From Lysobacterales bacterium (GTDB lineage: Bacteria; Pseudomonadota; Gammaproteobacteria; Xanthomonadales; SZUA-38): a DNA stretch of 64,000 bases. The stretch covers positions 1 to 64,000 of the forward strand of contig JASJDM010000002.1 of the NCBI GenBank assembly GCA_030065125.1. Direction: 5' to 3'. Below the pieces are notes generated by a model that ran no database searches, had not been told where the DNA came from, and was given only the letters and a program-made list of their open reading frames with translations. Below, one piece after another: positions 35,968 to 44,683 of the stretch. The position numbers and the translations under genes were made by a program. Numbering within the stretch: the stretch's first letter is position 1; each line of letters opens with the position of its first letter.

Positions 35968-36601
35968 CGGCGCCGGGTCAGCCGCAGGGTCAGCCTTAAT
36001 TACCCCGGCCGGCCCGGCGCAACTGGAAACCGAGGTCAAAAAGAGCCGGTTTCTGGCCTGGGCGGACCATGTCGCCAACGTCGACCAGGCCGAGCGGTTT
36101 GTCGCAGGCCACCGCCGGTCCGATGCCAACCACAACTGCTGGGCCTGGCGGGTGGGTGCCAGTCATCGAAGCTCTGACGACGGCGAGCCCTCGGGTTCCG
36201 CCGGCCGCCCGATTCTGGCTGCCATCGACGGGCGGGGACTGGACCAGGTGGCGGTACTGGTGGTGCGCTACTTCGGCGGCATCAAGCTGGGCGTTGGCGG
36301 CCTGGTGCGAGCCTACGGCGGCAGTGCCGCGCGCTGCCTGGATCTGGCCGGATCGCTGGAGCGATTTCCCACCGGCAAACTGTCCATCACCGCGCCACTG
36401 TCCTGCATGGGTCGGGTTCGGGCCGTACTGCAGCGGCGCCAGCTCACCGCCGGTGTCGAGACCTACCGGGGTCAGGATTTCAGTCTGACCGTTGCTGGTG
36501 AACTGCGTCAGCTGCAGGCCGTCGAAGTTGAGCTGAAAGAGGCCACTCGGGGCAGCGCTCAACTGAAAGTCAGCGACACGCCCGGAAGTGATTCGGCGTA
36601 A
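35960..36601 (+). CDS. yigZ: YigZ/IMPACT family protein
   Basis: 213 aa with the UPF0029 (Impact) domain: VKKSRFLAWADHV, HNCWAWRVG, DDGEPSGSAGRPIL, and VVRYFGGIKLGVGGLVRAYGGSA, followed by a smaller C-terminal domain. The family is conserved but its bacterial function is not well defined. The start overlaps the xseA end. The last 43 bp overlap the 3' end of the convergent gene on the other strand. Confidence 0.88.
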   Translation: MTDGAGSAAGSALITPAGPAQLETEVKKSRFLAWADHVANVDQAERFVAGHRRSDANHNCWAWRVGASHRSSDDGEPSGSAGRPILAAIDGRGLDQVAVLVVRYFGGIKLGVGGLVRAYGGSAARCLDLAGSLERFPTGKLSITAPLSCMGRVRAVLQRRQLTAGVETYRGQDFSLTVAGELRQLQAVEVELKEATRGSAQLKVSDTPGSDSA

Positions 36602-37602
36602 TGCGCGCCCATCAGCGAGGACGGCGTATGAAAACCCGCCGGCGCCTCCCGGGCCAGCAGGCGCTTGACCACACCCAGTGAAGCGGTAACCGTCAGCTCG
36701 TAGCCGTTAGGCGTCAGCATCAGGGCTTCGCGCTGCTCGCCGGAAGCGTTGCGCACCTGGCCCCAGACCCGGCTCTGGGTGTTTTCACGCCTGTCGGCAT
36801 CGGGGCCGCGGACCGACTTCTCCACCCGGGACTTGAGAAAACCCTGCACCATCCCGGACCCCAGCACCGGCTGCAGCCAGCGCAGACGGCGCAGGCGCGC
36901 CGGCAAAGATGGCGGCACGCTCATGTACACACGGATACCAGGTATGCCGGTGGACACGTAGGCGGTGTAAACGTCACCCCAGGGGATGGTCATGGCGGTA
37001 CGCGGACCCTGGCCAAAGTCGATGGTGGTGACGTCATGCGCCAGGGGCACCACCACCAGTTCGCCGTCCCGCCGGATCATGCCGCCCTTCCCCAGCCCCT
37101 CAATACTGGTTTTTGCCGTCCCCGGACTGGGTCCGCCACCGGCTTCGAAGGCCAGCACCAGTTCCGTGGCGTCGGGCATTTCCTGGTGCAGCCTCGCCGC
37201 CAGGCAGTCCGTGGGCACCACGTCGAACCCCACGCCGGGACACAGGCAGATACCCGTCTTTTCCGCCTGGGCCGCGTAGCCGTGACCGGTCTGGAACACC
37301 GAGATTTCGCCGGTAATGTCCAGGTAGTGGGTCTTGCTTTGCAGGCAGGCCTCCATCATGGGTCGTGCAGTGGCGGAAAACGGGCCCGCGCAGTGGAGCA
37401 CGGTGGACACATCCTCCAGCCGGTCCGCAGCCTCGTCCAGGGAGAATACGCGGGATTCCAGGCCGAGCTCGTTCGCCAGGGCCTCGACGGCCCCGGCGTT
37501 GCGACCGGCGAGAATGGGCGACATACCGGTGTCGCGGGCCCGCTCGGCGGCCAGCCGCCCCGTATAGCCGTTGGCACCGTAAATCATCCACTGTTTTTCC
37601 AT
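36559..37602 (-). CDS. Saccharopine dehydrogenase-like / trans-acting enoyl reductase family
   Basis: 347-aa protein with an N-terminal Rossmann motif (WMIYGANGYTGRLAAERA) and the sequences 'VLHCAGPFSATARPMMEACLQSKTHYLDITGE' and 'GVGFDVVPTDCLAARL' typical of the saccharopine dehydrogenase-like oxidoreductases that include mycobacterial trans-acting enoyl reductases. No substrate can be assigned. It stands alone on the minus strand between yigZ and an ABC transporter gene. The 131-bp gap upstream of it (37603-37733) shows no clear promoter. Confidence 0.8.
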   Translation of the reverse strand: MEKQWMIYGANGYTGRLAAERARDTGMSPILAGRNAGAVEALANELGLESRVFSLDEAADRLEDVSTVLHCAGPFSATARPMMEACLQSKTHYLDITGEISVFQTGHGYAAQAEKTGICLCPGVGFDVVPTDCLAARLHQEMPDATELVLAFEAGGGPSPGTAKTSIEGLGKGGMIRRDGELVVVPLAHDVTTIDFGQGPRTAMTIPWGDVYTAYVSTGIPGIRVYMSVPPSLPARLRRLRWLQPVLGSGMVQGFLKSRVEKSVRGPDADRRENTQSRVWGQVRNASGEQREALMLTPNGYELTVTASLGVVKRLLAREAPAGFHTPSSLMGAHYAESLPGVSLTFS

Positions 37603-37733
37603 GACCAGAACTTCCTGAGACCCTGTTGAGGGTCGTCCACCTTATCGGCAGACGGTCCCCAACGAAAGACCTGTTGTTTTGCCGGGCGTAGGATGCAGAA
37701 TGGCATCACCCCGATGCACCAGGCGGAGTCACC

Positions 37734-39506
37734 TTGGCCCAACACAGCGACAACGAACGCGCCCCTTCTAAAAACCTGGGAGAACTGAGGACCCTGTGGC
37801 CCTTCGTGCGTCCCTACCTGGGTTTTGTTTTCCTCGCGCTGCTGTTCCTGGTGCTGGGCGCACTCACCACACTGGCCCTGCCGGTGGCGGTGCGGCAGAT
37901 GATCGACCTGGGGTTCGACCAGGCGAACCAGGCCGAGATCTCGCGCTACTTCCTGATCCTGATGGCGGTGGCCATCGCCATGGGCATCTTCACCAGCCTG
38001 CGGTATTTCTGGGTTTCCTGGATCGGTGAACGGGTGGTGGCCGACCTGCGCAAGGCGGTATACGGCAAGGTCATTCACATGTCGCCGTCGTTTTTCGAGT
38101 CCACCCGCACCGGCGAGGTGCTGTCCCGGATCAACACCGACACCACCCTGGTGGAAGTGGTGGTCGGCAGTACCTTTTCAATCGCTCTGCGCAGCGCCTT
38201 CATGTTCGCCGGCGCGTCGGTCATGATGGTGTACACCAGCCCCCGGCTGGCTGCCATGATTGCGCTGCTGATCCCTCTGATCGTGGTACCCATCGTGTTG
38301 TTCGGACGCTGGGTCCGCAAGCTGTCGAAGCTCAACCAGGACCGTATCGCCGACATGTCCGCCACCGCCACCGAGACCATCAACGCCATCCATACGGTCC
38401 AGGCCTACGCCCAGGACAAGCGGGAAGAAAAGAACTTCGCTGACCGGGTGGAAACCGTGTTCGGCACCGCACGCAAACGGCTGCGGGCTGAAACCCTGAT
38501 GAGCATCCTCATCGTCACCATGGTGTTCGGCGGCATCGTCGGTGTGCTGTGGATGGGCGCCCAATCGGTGATTGACGGCAGCATGAGTGCCGGCACGCTC
38601 AGCCAGTTCGTGCTGTATGCCATCCTGGCCTCAACGGCCACCGGCGCCCTGACCCAGGTCTACGGCGACCTGCAGCGGGCCGCCGGCGCCCTGGAGCGGA
38701 TCATGGAAATGCTGGCGCTGCAGACCGATATCCAGTCACCGCAGAATCCCCGGTCGTTGCCCGCCACAGTGAGTGGCCGCATCGAACTGGACCATGTGAG
38801 TTTCGCCTATCCCAGCCGACCGGACAAACTGATCCTGCAGGACATCAACCTGGCCATCGAGCCGGGCGAAAAGATTGCCCTGGTGGGGCCGTCCGGTGCC
38901 GGTAAGACCACCCTGTTCCAGCTGCTGATGCGTTTCTACGACCCCACCGCGGGCCACATCCGGCTGGAGGGCATTCCCATTACAGAACTGGACGTACTGG
39001 ACTATCGCAGGCAGCTGGCCCTGGTAGCCCAGGACGTGACCATTTTTTCCACCGACGCCCTGGAAAACATCCGCTACGGCGTACCGGAATCCGATCCCCA
39101 GGCCGTGGAGGACGCCTCCCGGGCGGCCTATGCCCATGACTTTCTGACCGAGCTGCAGGATCGGTACCAGACCTACCTGGGAGAACGCGGCGTGCGCCTG
39201 TCCGGCGGCCAGGCCCAGCGGGTGTCCATCGCCCGGGCCCTGCTGACCGATCCACCGGTGCTGTTGCTGGACGAGGCCACCAGCGCGCTGGATGCGGAGA
39301 GCGAGCGGCTGGTACAGGCCGCGCTGGACCAGATCATGCAGGGACGCACCACGCTGATCATCGCCCATCGCCTGGCCACGGTGCGCGAGGCGGACCGAAT
39401 CCTGCTGCTGGACCAGGGGCGCATCGTGGCCCAGGGCAGCCACGACCGACTGATTGAGCAGTCCCCACTGTATGCGCACCTGGCGTCACTCCAGTTTGCT
39501 GCCTGA
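37734..39506 (+). CDS. ABC exporter half-transporter (membrane + ATPase)
   Basis: 590 aa: six hydrophobic helices (~25-310) then an ATPase with Walker A GPSGAGKTTLFQLL (about 385), signature LSGGQAQRVSIARALL, Walker B VLLLDEATSAL and H-loop IIAHRLATV. Fits homodimeric exporters of the MsbA/multidrug type. The TTG start is supported by GGAG (37725-37728) 5 bases before it. Substrate unknown. 83 bp before a secreted TPR-like protein. Confidence 0.9.
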   Translation: MAQHSDNERAPSKNLGELRTLWPFVRPYLGFVFLALLFLVLGALTTLALPVAVRQMIDLGFDQANQAEISRYFLILMAVAIAMGIFTSLRYFWVSWIGERVVADLRKAVYGKVIHMSPSFFESTRTGEVLSRINTDTTLVEVVVGSTFSIALRSAFMFAGASVMMVYTSPRLAAMIALLIPLIVVPIVLFGRWVRKLSKLNQDRIADMSATATETINAIHTVQAYAQDKREEKNFADRVETVFGTARKRLRAETLMSILIVTMVFGGIVGVLWMGAQSVIDGSMSAGTLSQFVLYAILASTATGALTQVYGDLQRAAGALERIMEMLALQTDIQSPQNPRSLPATVSGRIELDHVSFAYPSRPDKLILQDINLAIEPGEKIALVGPSGAGKTTLFQLLMRFYDPTAGHIRLEGIPITELDVLDYRRQLALVAQDVTIFSTDALENIRYGVPESDPQAVEDASRAAYAHDFLTELQDRYQTYLGERGVRLSGGQAQRVSIARALLTDPPVLLLDEATSALDAESERLVQAALDQIMQGRTTLIIAHRLATVREADRILLLDQGRIVAQGSHDRLIEQSPLYAHLASLQFAA

Positions 39507-39589
39507 CTCCAGCGACTCTGACAACTGTCACCTGCAGCTTTTGACAGCCGGGACTGATCCACACCCGGCGACCGCGGCACAATGGCTGC

Positions 39590-40306
39590 ATGAAACGCGC
39601 GACCCTTCTTATCATAGGCCTGCTGGTCCCGGCCCCGCTGCTGGCCCAGGCCCTGCCCAGGCCGTTGCCCCAGGTCACACAGCTGGCCTATTCCGACAAC
39701 ACCGACTCGCTGCTCACCCTGCAGCAGACGCTGCTCGCTTCGGAACAGCCCGGTCGGCATTTCTGGGCTGCATTCCTGTCACATCGAATGGCTTATCAGT
39801 CCAGCGACCTGGAGCGTCATCAACGGGTGGCCCTGTTGGAACAGTGTGCCGACCTGACCCGGGGCCAGCAGGATGCGCTGAGCCTGGCGCTGCGCGCCAA
39901 CTGCTTCGGGGGCATCATCGGTCTGTCACCTCTGCGCGCCATGACCCTGGGGTCCCGCTCCAGTGCTGCCATGGACGGCGCCCTGGCCATGCATCCGAAC
40001 CACCCCTTCGTGCTGTTGCAGGCGGCCGTCAGCGACCTGAAAACGCCGCGCGCCTGGGGCGGCAGTCCAGGCCGTGCCGTCGAGCGCCTGCGGCTGCTGA
40101 TGGGTTCAGTGTCCGAACAGGATCCCTGGCACTGGCTGCTGCCCGAAGTCAGCGGCCATCTGGCCCAGGCCCTGCTGCAGTCGGACCAGCCCGAAAGGGC
40201 GGCGGAGGTGCTGGCTCGAGGGCGTCAGCTGGCGCCGGATTACGCCTGGCTCCAGCAAATTGCCGAGAGTATTGCGGCAAGCCCGGCGGCGCCCGAAAAG
40301 CGGTGA
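39590..40306 (+). CDS. Secreted TPR-like hypothetical protein
   Basis: 238 aa with a signal peptide (MKRATLLIIGLLVPAPLLAQA, cleavage near residue 20). The mature part is helical with two or more degenerate TPR-like units (AMDGALAMHPNHPFVLLQAAV; AQALLQSDQPERAAEVLARGRQLAPDY). Not assignable to a named family. 55 bp before the membrane-fusion protein gene, so it may belong to that export cassette. Confidence 0.65.
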   Translation: MKRATLLIIGLLVPAPLLAQALPRPLPQVTQLAYSDNTDSLLTLQQTLLASEQPGRHFWAAFLSHRMAYQSSDLERHQRVALLEQCADLTRGQQDALSLALRANCFGGIIGLSPLRAMTLGSRSSAAMDGALAMHPNHPFVLLQAAVSDLKTPRAWGGSPGRAVERLRLLMGSVSEQDPWHWLLPEVSGHLAQALLQSDQPERAAEVLARGRQLAPDYAWLQQIAESIAASPAAPEKR

Positions 40307-40361
40307 ATAGCAACCTGCGAACGGGCTACAATACCGGTTTGTTCCAGGCCGACGCCGCCGC

Positions 40362-41594
40362 ATGAACCAGAAATCCGATCTGATCAGCCAGCTTCGTATC
40401 GACCACGAACCGGAACCCGACCAGAGCCGGCAATTTCCGTGGATCCCGCTGGTTGTCGCCCTGGTACTGCTTGTCGCAGCGGGCGGCTGGTGGCTGAGCC
40501 GGGATGACTCACTGCCGGTGTCGATCGTGACCGCCCAGGCGGCCACCCTGGACGAATCCGTGGACCTGGGCTCGTCGGTGCTGGATGCGTCGGGATACGT
40601 GACCGCCCGGGTCAGGGCTACCGTGTCGTCCAAAATCACCGCCAAGGTCACACAGGTCCTCATCGAAGAGGGCATGACGGTTGAACAGGGGCAGGTGCTG
40701 GCCTATCTGGACGACACCATGACCCGGGCCCAGTACAACCTGGCGGAAGCCCAGCTGGAGCGGGCCCGGACCGCGCTGAATGAAACCCAGGTGCTGCTGG
40801 CCGAAGCCCGCCGCCAGCTGAAACGCACCAACGACCTGGCCGGCAAGGGACTGGCCAGTGAGGCCGACCAGGACGCTGACGCGTCACGGGTCGAGGCCCT
40901 GCAGGCGCGCCTGGCCATTGGCCGCGATGACGTCAGGGTGGCCGAAAATGCCCTGGCGCTGCAGGCCCAGAGCCTGGACGACACGGTTATCCGGGCACCG
41001 TTTGCCGGTGTGGTGGTGGCCAAGGCCGCCCAGCCGGGTGAGATGATCTCACCCATATCCGCGGGAGGCGGATTCACCCGTACCGGCATCTGCACCATCG
41101 TCGACATGGACTCCCTCGAAATTGAAGTGGACGTCAACGAGGCCTACATCGACCGGGTCCAGGCAGGCCAGGAAGTGACAGCGCGGCTGGACGCGTACCC
41201 CGACTGGCAGATTCCGTCCCAGGTCATCGCCATTATCCCCACCGCCGACCGCCAGAAGGCCACGGTGCGGGTGCGTATCGGCTTCCTGGAGAAAGATCCC
41301 AGGATCCTTCCGGACATGGGCATCAAGGTCTCTTTCATGGAGGTCGAACAGCTGCAGTCGGTGACCCGGACCGGTGTCACCATTCCGGCAACCGCATCCC
41401 GACAGGACAACGGCAAGACCCTGGTTTTCGTGGCCAGGGACGGCGTGGCCCAGCGGCGCTCGGTGCGGGCGTCCCGCAACGGCGAGCAGCTGCTGGTGCT
41501 GTCCGGCATTCAGCCGGGCGAACGCATCATTGATAATCCGCCGCCGGGGTTGAGCGACGGCAGCGCGATTCGAATCGAGGACGAATCTTCATGA
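40362..41594 (+). CDS. HlyD/MacA-type periplasmic membrane-fusion protein
   Basis: 410 aa: cytoplasmic start, one transmembrane helix (about 27-46, WIPLVVALVLLVAAGGWWL), biotinyl-lipoyl-like segment (VSSKITAKVTQVLIEEGMTVEQGQVLAYLDD), an alpha-helical hairpin (~115-205), second lipoyl half (DTVIRAPFAGVVVAKAAQPGEMI) and beta-barrel/membrane-proximal domains. It bridges an inner-membrane ABC transporter toward the outer membrane. Overlaps the ATPase gene by 4 bp. Confidence 0.9.
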   Translation: MNQKSDLISQLRIDHEPEPDQSRQFPWIPLVVALVLLVAAGGWWLSRDDSLPVSIVTAQAATLDESVDLGSSVLDASGYVTARVRATVSSKITAKVTQVLIEEGMTVEQGQVLAYLDDTMTRAQYNLAEAQLERARTALNETQVLLAEARRQLKRTNDLAGKGLASEADQDADASRVEALQARLAIGRDDVRVAENALALQAQSLDDTVIRAPFAGVVVAKAAQPGEMISPISAGGGFTRTGICTIVDMDSLEIEVDVNEAYIDRVQAGQEVTARLDAYPDWQIPSQVIAIIPTADRQKATVRVRIGFLEKDPRILPDMGIKVSFMEVEQLQSVTRTGVTIPATASRQDNGKTLVFVARDGVAQRRSVRASRNGEQLLVLSGIQPGERIIDNPPPGLSDGSAIRIEDESS

Positions 41595-42274
41595 GTGAAA
41601 TTCTGGTTAAAACCCGGGACCTGAGTAAGGTCTTTGCCAAGGGCAAGGAAAAGGTCGAGGTGCTGCGCGGGCTGGACCTGGACATCGAGCAGGGTGACTT
41701 CGTGGCGCTGATGGGGCCTTCCGGGTCCGGCAAGACCACCTTGCTCAACCTGATCGGCGGGTTGGACAAACCCACCCAGGGGTCCATCGATGTGGGTGGC
41801 CAGCGCATCGACCAGCTGCGCTCCTCCCAGCTGTCCAAGTGGCGGGCCCGCCACGTGGGCTTCGTCTTCCAGTTCTACAACCTGCTGCCGGTGCTGACCG
41901 CTCAGCGCAACGTGGAGCTGCCGCTGCTGCTGTCGAAAATGAGCCGGTCCGAACGGCGACGTCGAGCCGCTACCGCCCTGGAAATTGTCGGACTGTCGGA
42001 CCGGGCCAAACACTATCCCCGGGAGTTGTCAGGGGGACAGGAACAGCGGGTTGCCATCGCCCGGGCCATTGTCAGCGACCCTACCCTGCTGCTGGCCGAC
42101 GAGCCTACCGGTGACCTGGACCGGGAAACCGCCGACGAGATCCTGGACCTGCTGCAGATCCTCAACACCGAGCACGGCAAAACCATCCTGATGGTGACCC
42201 ACGATCCACAGGCTGCATCCCACGCGCGCCATACCCTGCACATGGACAAGGGATCGCTGGCCAAGGCTGCCTGA
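41591..42274 (+). CDS. LolD/MacB-type ABC transporter ATPase
   Basis: 227 aa with Walker A GPSGSGKTTLLNLIGG, Q-loop (VFQFYNLLPVLTAQRNVELPL), signature LSGGQEQRVAIARAI, Walker B LLLADEPTGDLD and H-loop VTHDP. This is the LolD/MacB/FtsE group that works with FtsX-like permeases and mechanotransmission rather than substrate channels. Start overlaps the fusion-protein gene (ATGA). One base before the first permease gene. Confidence 0.92.
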   Translation: MSEILVKTRDLSKVFAKGKEKVEVLRGLDLDIEQGDFVALMGPSGSGKTTLLNLIGGLDKPTQGSIDVGGQRIDQLRSSQLSKWRARHVGFVFQFYNLLPVLTAQRNVELPLLLSKMSRSERRRRAATALEIVGLSDRAKHYPRELSGGQEQRVAIARAIVSDPTLLLADEPTGDLDRETADEILDLLQILNTEHGKTILMVTHDPQAASHARHTLHMDKGSLAKAA

Positions 42275-42275
42275 C

Positions 42276-43436
42276 ATGACATTCCTTCACCTGGTCCGCA
42301 AAAACCTGGGGCGCAAGAAAGTCCGCACGCTGTTTACGGCCCTGTCCATCGTGGTGGCATTTATCCTGTTCGGCCTGCTGGGTGCGCTGAACCAGGGGTT
42401 TTCCGGCAGCGTCAGCCTGGCCGGCGTCGACCGACTGGTGACCATTCACAAAGTGTCCCTGATCCAGCTGTTGCCCATCGCTTACGGTGCCCGCATCAGC
42501 AATCTGGAGGGCGTGGAAGCGGTGTCGCACTACACCTGGTTTGGCGGCTATTTCCAGGATCCGCGCCAGCAGGTGTTCAGCACACCCACCGACCCGGACA
42601 CTTTCCGGGAGGTCTATGCAGAGTTCGAGATCGACCCGGACCAGTTCCAGGCCTGGCAGAACAACCGGGTCGGCATGCTGGCAGGCAAATCACTGGCCGA
42701 CACCTTTGGCTGGCAGGTGGGAGACCGCATTCCCATCGGCTCCACCATCTGGCCTACGTCGGACGGCAGCTATGGCTGGGAGTTCGTGCTTGAGGCCGTT
42801 TACGACGACGGGGACCCCGCCAATACCAACGAACAGCAGTTCTTTTTCCACTATGAGTATTTCAACGAAACACGGCAGTTCGGTAAGGACCTGATCGGCT
42901 GGTACACGGTCAAGATCAGCGACCCGGAAAATGCCGAGGCGATGGCTGCCGCCATTGACGCTCTGTTCGCCAACTCGCCCACTGAGACCAAGACCACGAC
43001 GGAGAAAGGTTTTGCCCAGGGATTCGTGGACCAGGTCGGCGACATCGGCGCCATCGTCCGCTACATCCTGCTGGCCGTGTTTTTCACCATGCTGCTGGTC
43101 ACCGCAAACACCATGGCCCAGTCGGTGCGGGAGCGAACCAATGAACTGGCGGTACTGAAGACCCTGGGGTTTTCGGATACCCGTATCCTGGTCATGGTGT
43201 TGTCCGAAAGCACCCTGCTGTCGGTAGTTGCCGGGGTACTGGGCCTGATGCTGGCCTACGTGGCCGTGGGTGGCTTCGCCGCCTCGGTAAGCCAGTTTCT
43301 GCCCGGACTGGCCTTAACCAACGCAACGCTGGTACTGGGCCTGGTGCTTACCGTAGTCCTGGGGCTGATTACCGGCATCGCGCCGGCCCTGTCGGCCATG
43401 CGGCTGAACGTGGTTCAAGCGCTTGCTCGAAGATAG
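42276..43436 (+). CDS. FtsX/MacB-like ABC permease 1
   Basis: 386 aa: N-terminal helix (VRTLFTALSIVVAFILFGLLGAL), a periplasmic MacB-type domain (~45-260), and three C-terminal helices (YILLAVFFTMLLVTANTMAQSV; LLSVVAGVLGLMLAYVAV; LVLGLVLTVVLGLITGIAPAL). ERTNELAVLKTLGFSD is the usual ATPase coupling loop. 27 bp before a second, similar permease. Confidence 0.9.
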   Translation: MTFLHLVRKNLGRKKVRTLFTALSIVVAFILFGLLGALNQGFSGSVSLAGVDRLVTIHKVSLIQLLPIAYGARISNLEGVEAVSHYTWFGGYFQDPRQQVFSTPTDPDTFREVYAEFEIDPDQFQAWQNNRVGMLAGKSLADTFGWQVGDRIPIGSTIWPTSDGSYGWEFVLEAVYDDGDPANTNEQQFFFHYEYFNETRQFGKDLIGWYTVKISDPENAEAMAAAIDALFANSPTETKTTTEKGFAQGFVDQVGDIGAIVRYILLAVFFTMLLVTANTMAQSVRERTNELAVLKTLGFSDTRILVMVLSESTLLSVVAGVLGLMLAYVAVGGFAASVSQFLPGLALTNATLVLGLVLTVVLGLITGIAPALSAMRLNVVQALARR

Positions 43437-43463
43437 GGCCCGAAGACTGGCTCGGAGACAAAC

Positions 43464-44630
43464 ATGATCTGGATAAGACAAACCCTGGCGGTGACCTGGC
43501 AAAGCCTGATCAACCTGCCCCAGCGAACGGCCAGCAGCCTGGTGGCGGTTACCGGCGTTGCCGGCGTGGTGCTGGTGTTCGTGGCGGTGCTGTCAATGGC
43601 CTACGGCTTCCAGAAAACCCTGGCCGGCGGCGGCAGCGACAGCAATATGATCGTGCTGCGTTCAGGTGCATCTTCGGAAATGGACTCGGGATTGTCCGGC
43701 GATCAGACGCGCATCATCAAGGATGTCCCCTCGGTGGAATTCGCCGCCGGAGAACTGTTCGTCCTGGCGACCCTGCCGCGCCGATCCAACGGCAGTGACT
43801 CCAACGTCCCGGTGCGCGGCGTGGAACCCGCTTCCCGTGATATCCGCGGCACCATTGAACTGGTTGAAGGGCGCTGGTTCGAAGAGGGCAAACAGGAGCT
43901 GGTGGTTGGCGTCGGTGCCCACAGCCAGTTTGACGTGGACGTTGGCTCCAGCATTCGCCTGGGCCAGCAGGACTGGGCCGTCACCGGCCGCTTCAGTGCC
44001 GACGGCGGGCTGGCGGAATCAGAGCTGTGGGCGGACGCCCGGGTGCTGCAGGGAGCCTACCGGCGCGGCAACAACTTCAGCGTCGTGCAGGTCCGTCTGG
44101 ACGATCCAGCCAGTGCCCAGTCGTTCAAAGACCAGCTCACCGAGGACCCCAGGCTGTCGCTGAAAATTGCCTCGGAGCGGGAGTTCTATTCAGAGCAGTC
44201 TCAGATTCTGTCCACGCTGATCCGGGTAGTGGGTTACGGCGTTGCCATACTGATGGCCCTGGGAGCCGTATTCGGTGCCCTGAACACCATGTATACCGCG
44301 GTGTCCGATCGCGCGCGGGAAATCGGCACCCTGCGCGCTCTTGGGTTCTCCTCCAGCTCCATCGTGGTATCCGTCATGGTGGAAGCATTGATACTGGCCC
44401 TGGCCGGGGGACTGATCGGAGGCGCAGCTGCCTACCTGGTGTTCAACGGGTTTACCGTGTCCACCCTGAACTACGCCAGTTTCAGCCAGGTGGTCTTCGG
44501 CTTTGCGGTAACGCCGCAACTGCTCACCCAGGGTATCGTCATGGCGCTGGTGATCGGATTCATTGGCGGCCTGATGCCGGCCCTGCGGGCGGCGCGCATG
44601 CCGGTCAGCATGGCGCTGCGGCAAGGCTGA
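43464..44630 (+). CDS. FtsX/MacB-like ABC permease 2
   Basis: 388 aa with the same four-helix FtsX/MacB plan as its neighbour: N-terminal helix (RTASSLVAVTGVAGVVLVFVAV), periplasmic domain, coupling loop SDRAREIGTLRALGFSS and three C-terminal helices ending in PALRAARMPVSMALRQG. The two differ enough to suggest a heterodimer driven by the one LolD-like ATPase. Last gene of the cassette; convergent with the next gene. Confidence 0.9.
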   Translation: MIWIRQTLAVTWQSLINLPQRTASSLVAVTGVAGVVLVFVAVLSMAYGFQKTLAGGGSDSNMIVLRSGASSEMDSGLSGDQTRIIKDVPSVEFAAGELFVLATLPRRSNGSDSNVPVRGVEPASRDIRGTIELVEGRWFEEGKQELVVGVGAHSQFDVDVGSSIRLGQQDWAVTGRFSADGGLAESELWADARVLQGAYRRGNNFSVVQVRLDDPASAQSFKDQLTEDPRLSLKIASEREFYSEQSQILSTLIRVVGYGVAILMALGAVFGALNTMYTAVSDRAREIGTLRALGFSSSSIVVSVMVEALILALAGGLIGGAAAYLVFNGFTVSTLNYASFSQVVFGFAVTPQLLTQGIVMALVIGFIGGLMPALRAARMPVSMALRQG

Positions 44631-44683
44631 CCGGGCTGGCTCCGCGGCGACCCGGGACTGACCTGGGCTGACCCGCAGGTGAT

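Noticed and set aside
39541..39546. Perfect TTGACA -35 box before the secreted TPR-like gene
   Set aside because: No acceptable -10 element lies 16-18 bases downstream in the GC-rich stretch, so I did not call a promoter.
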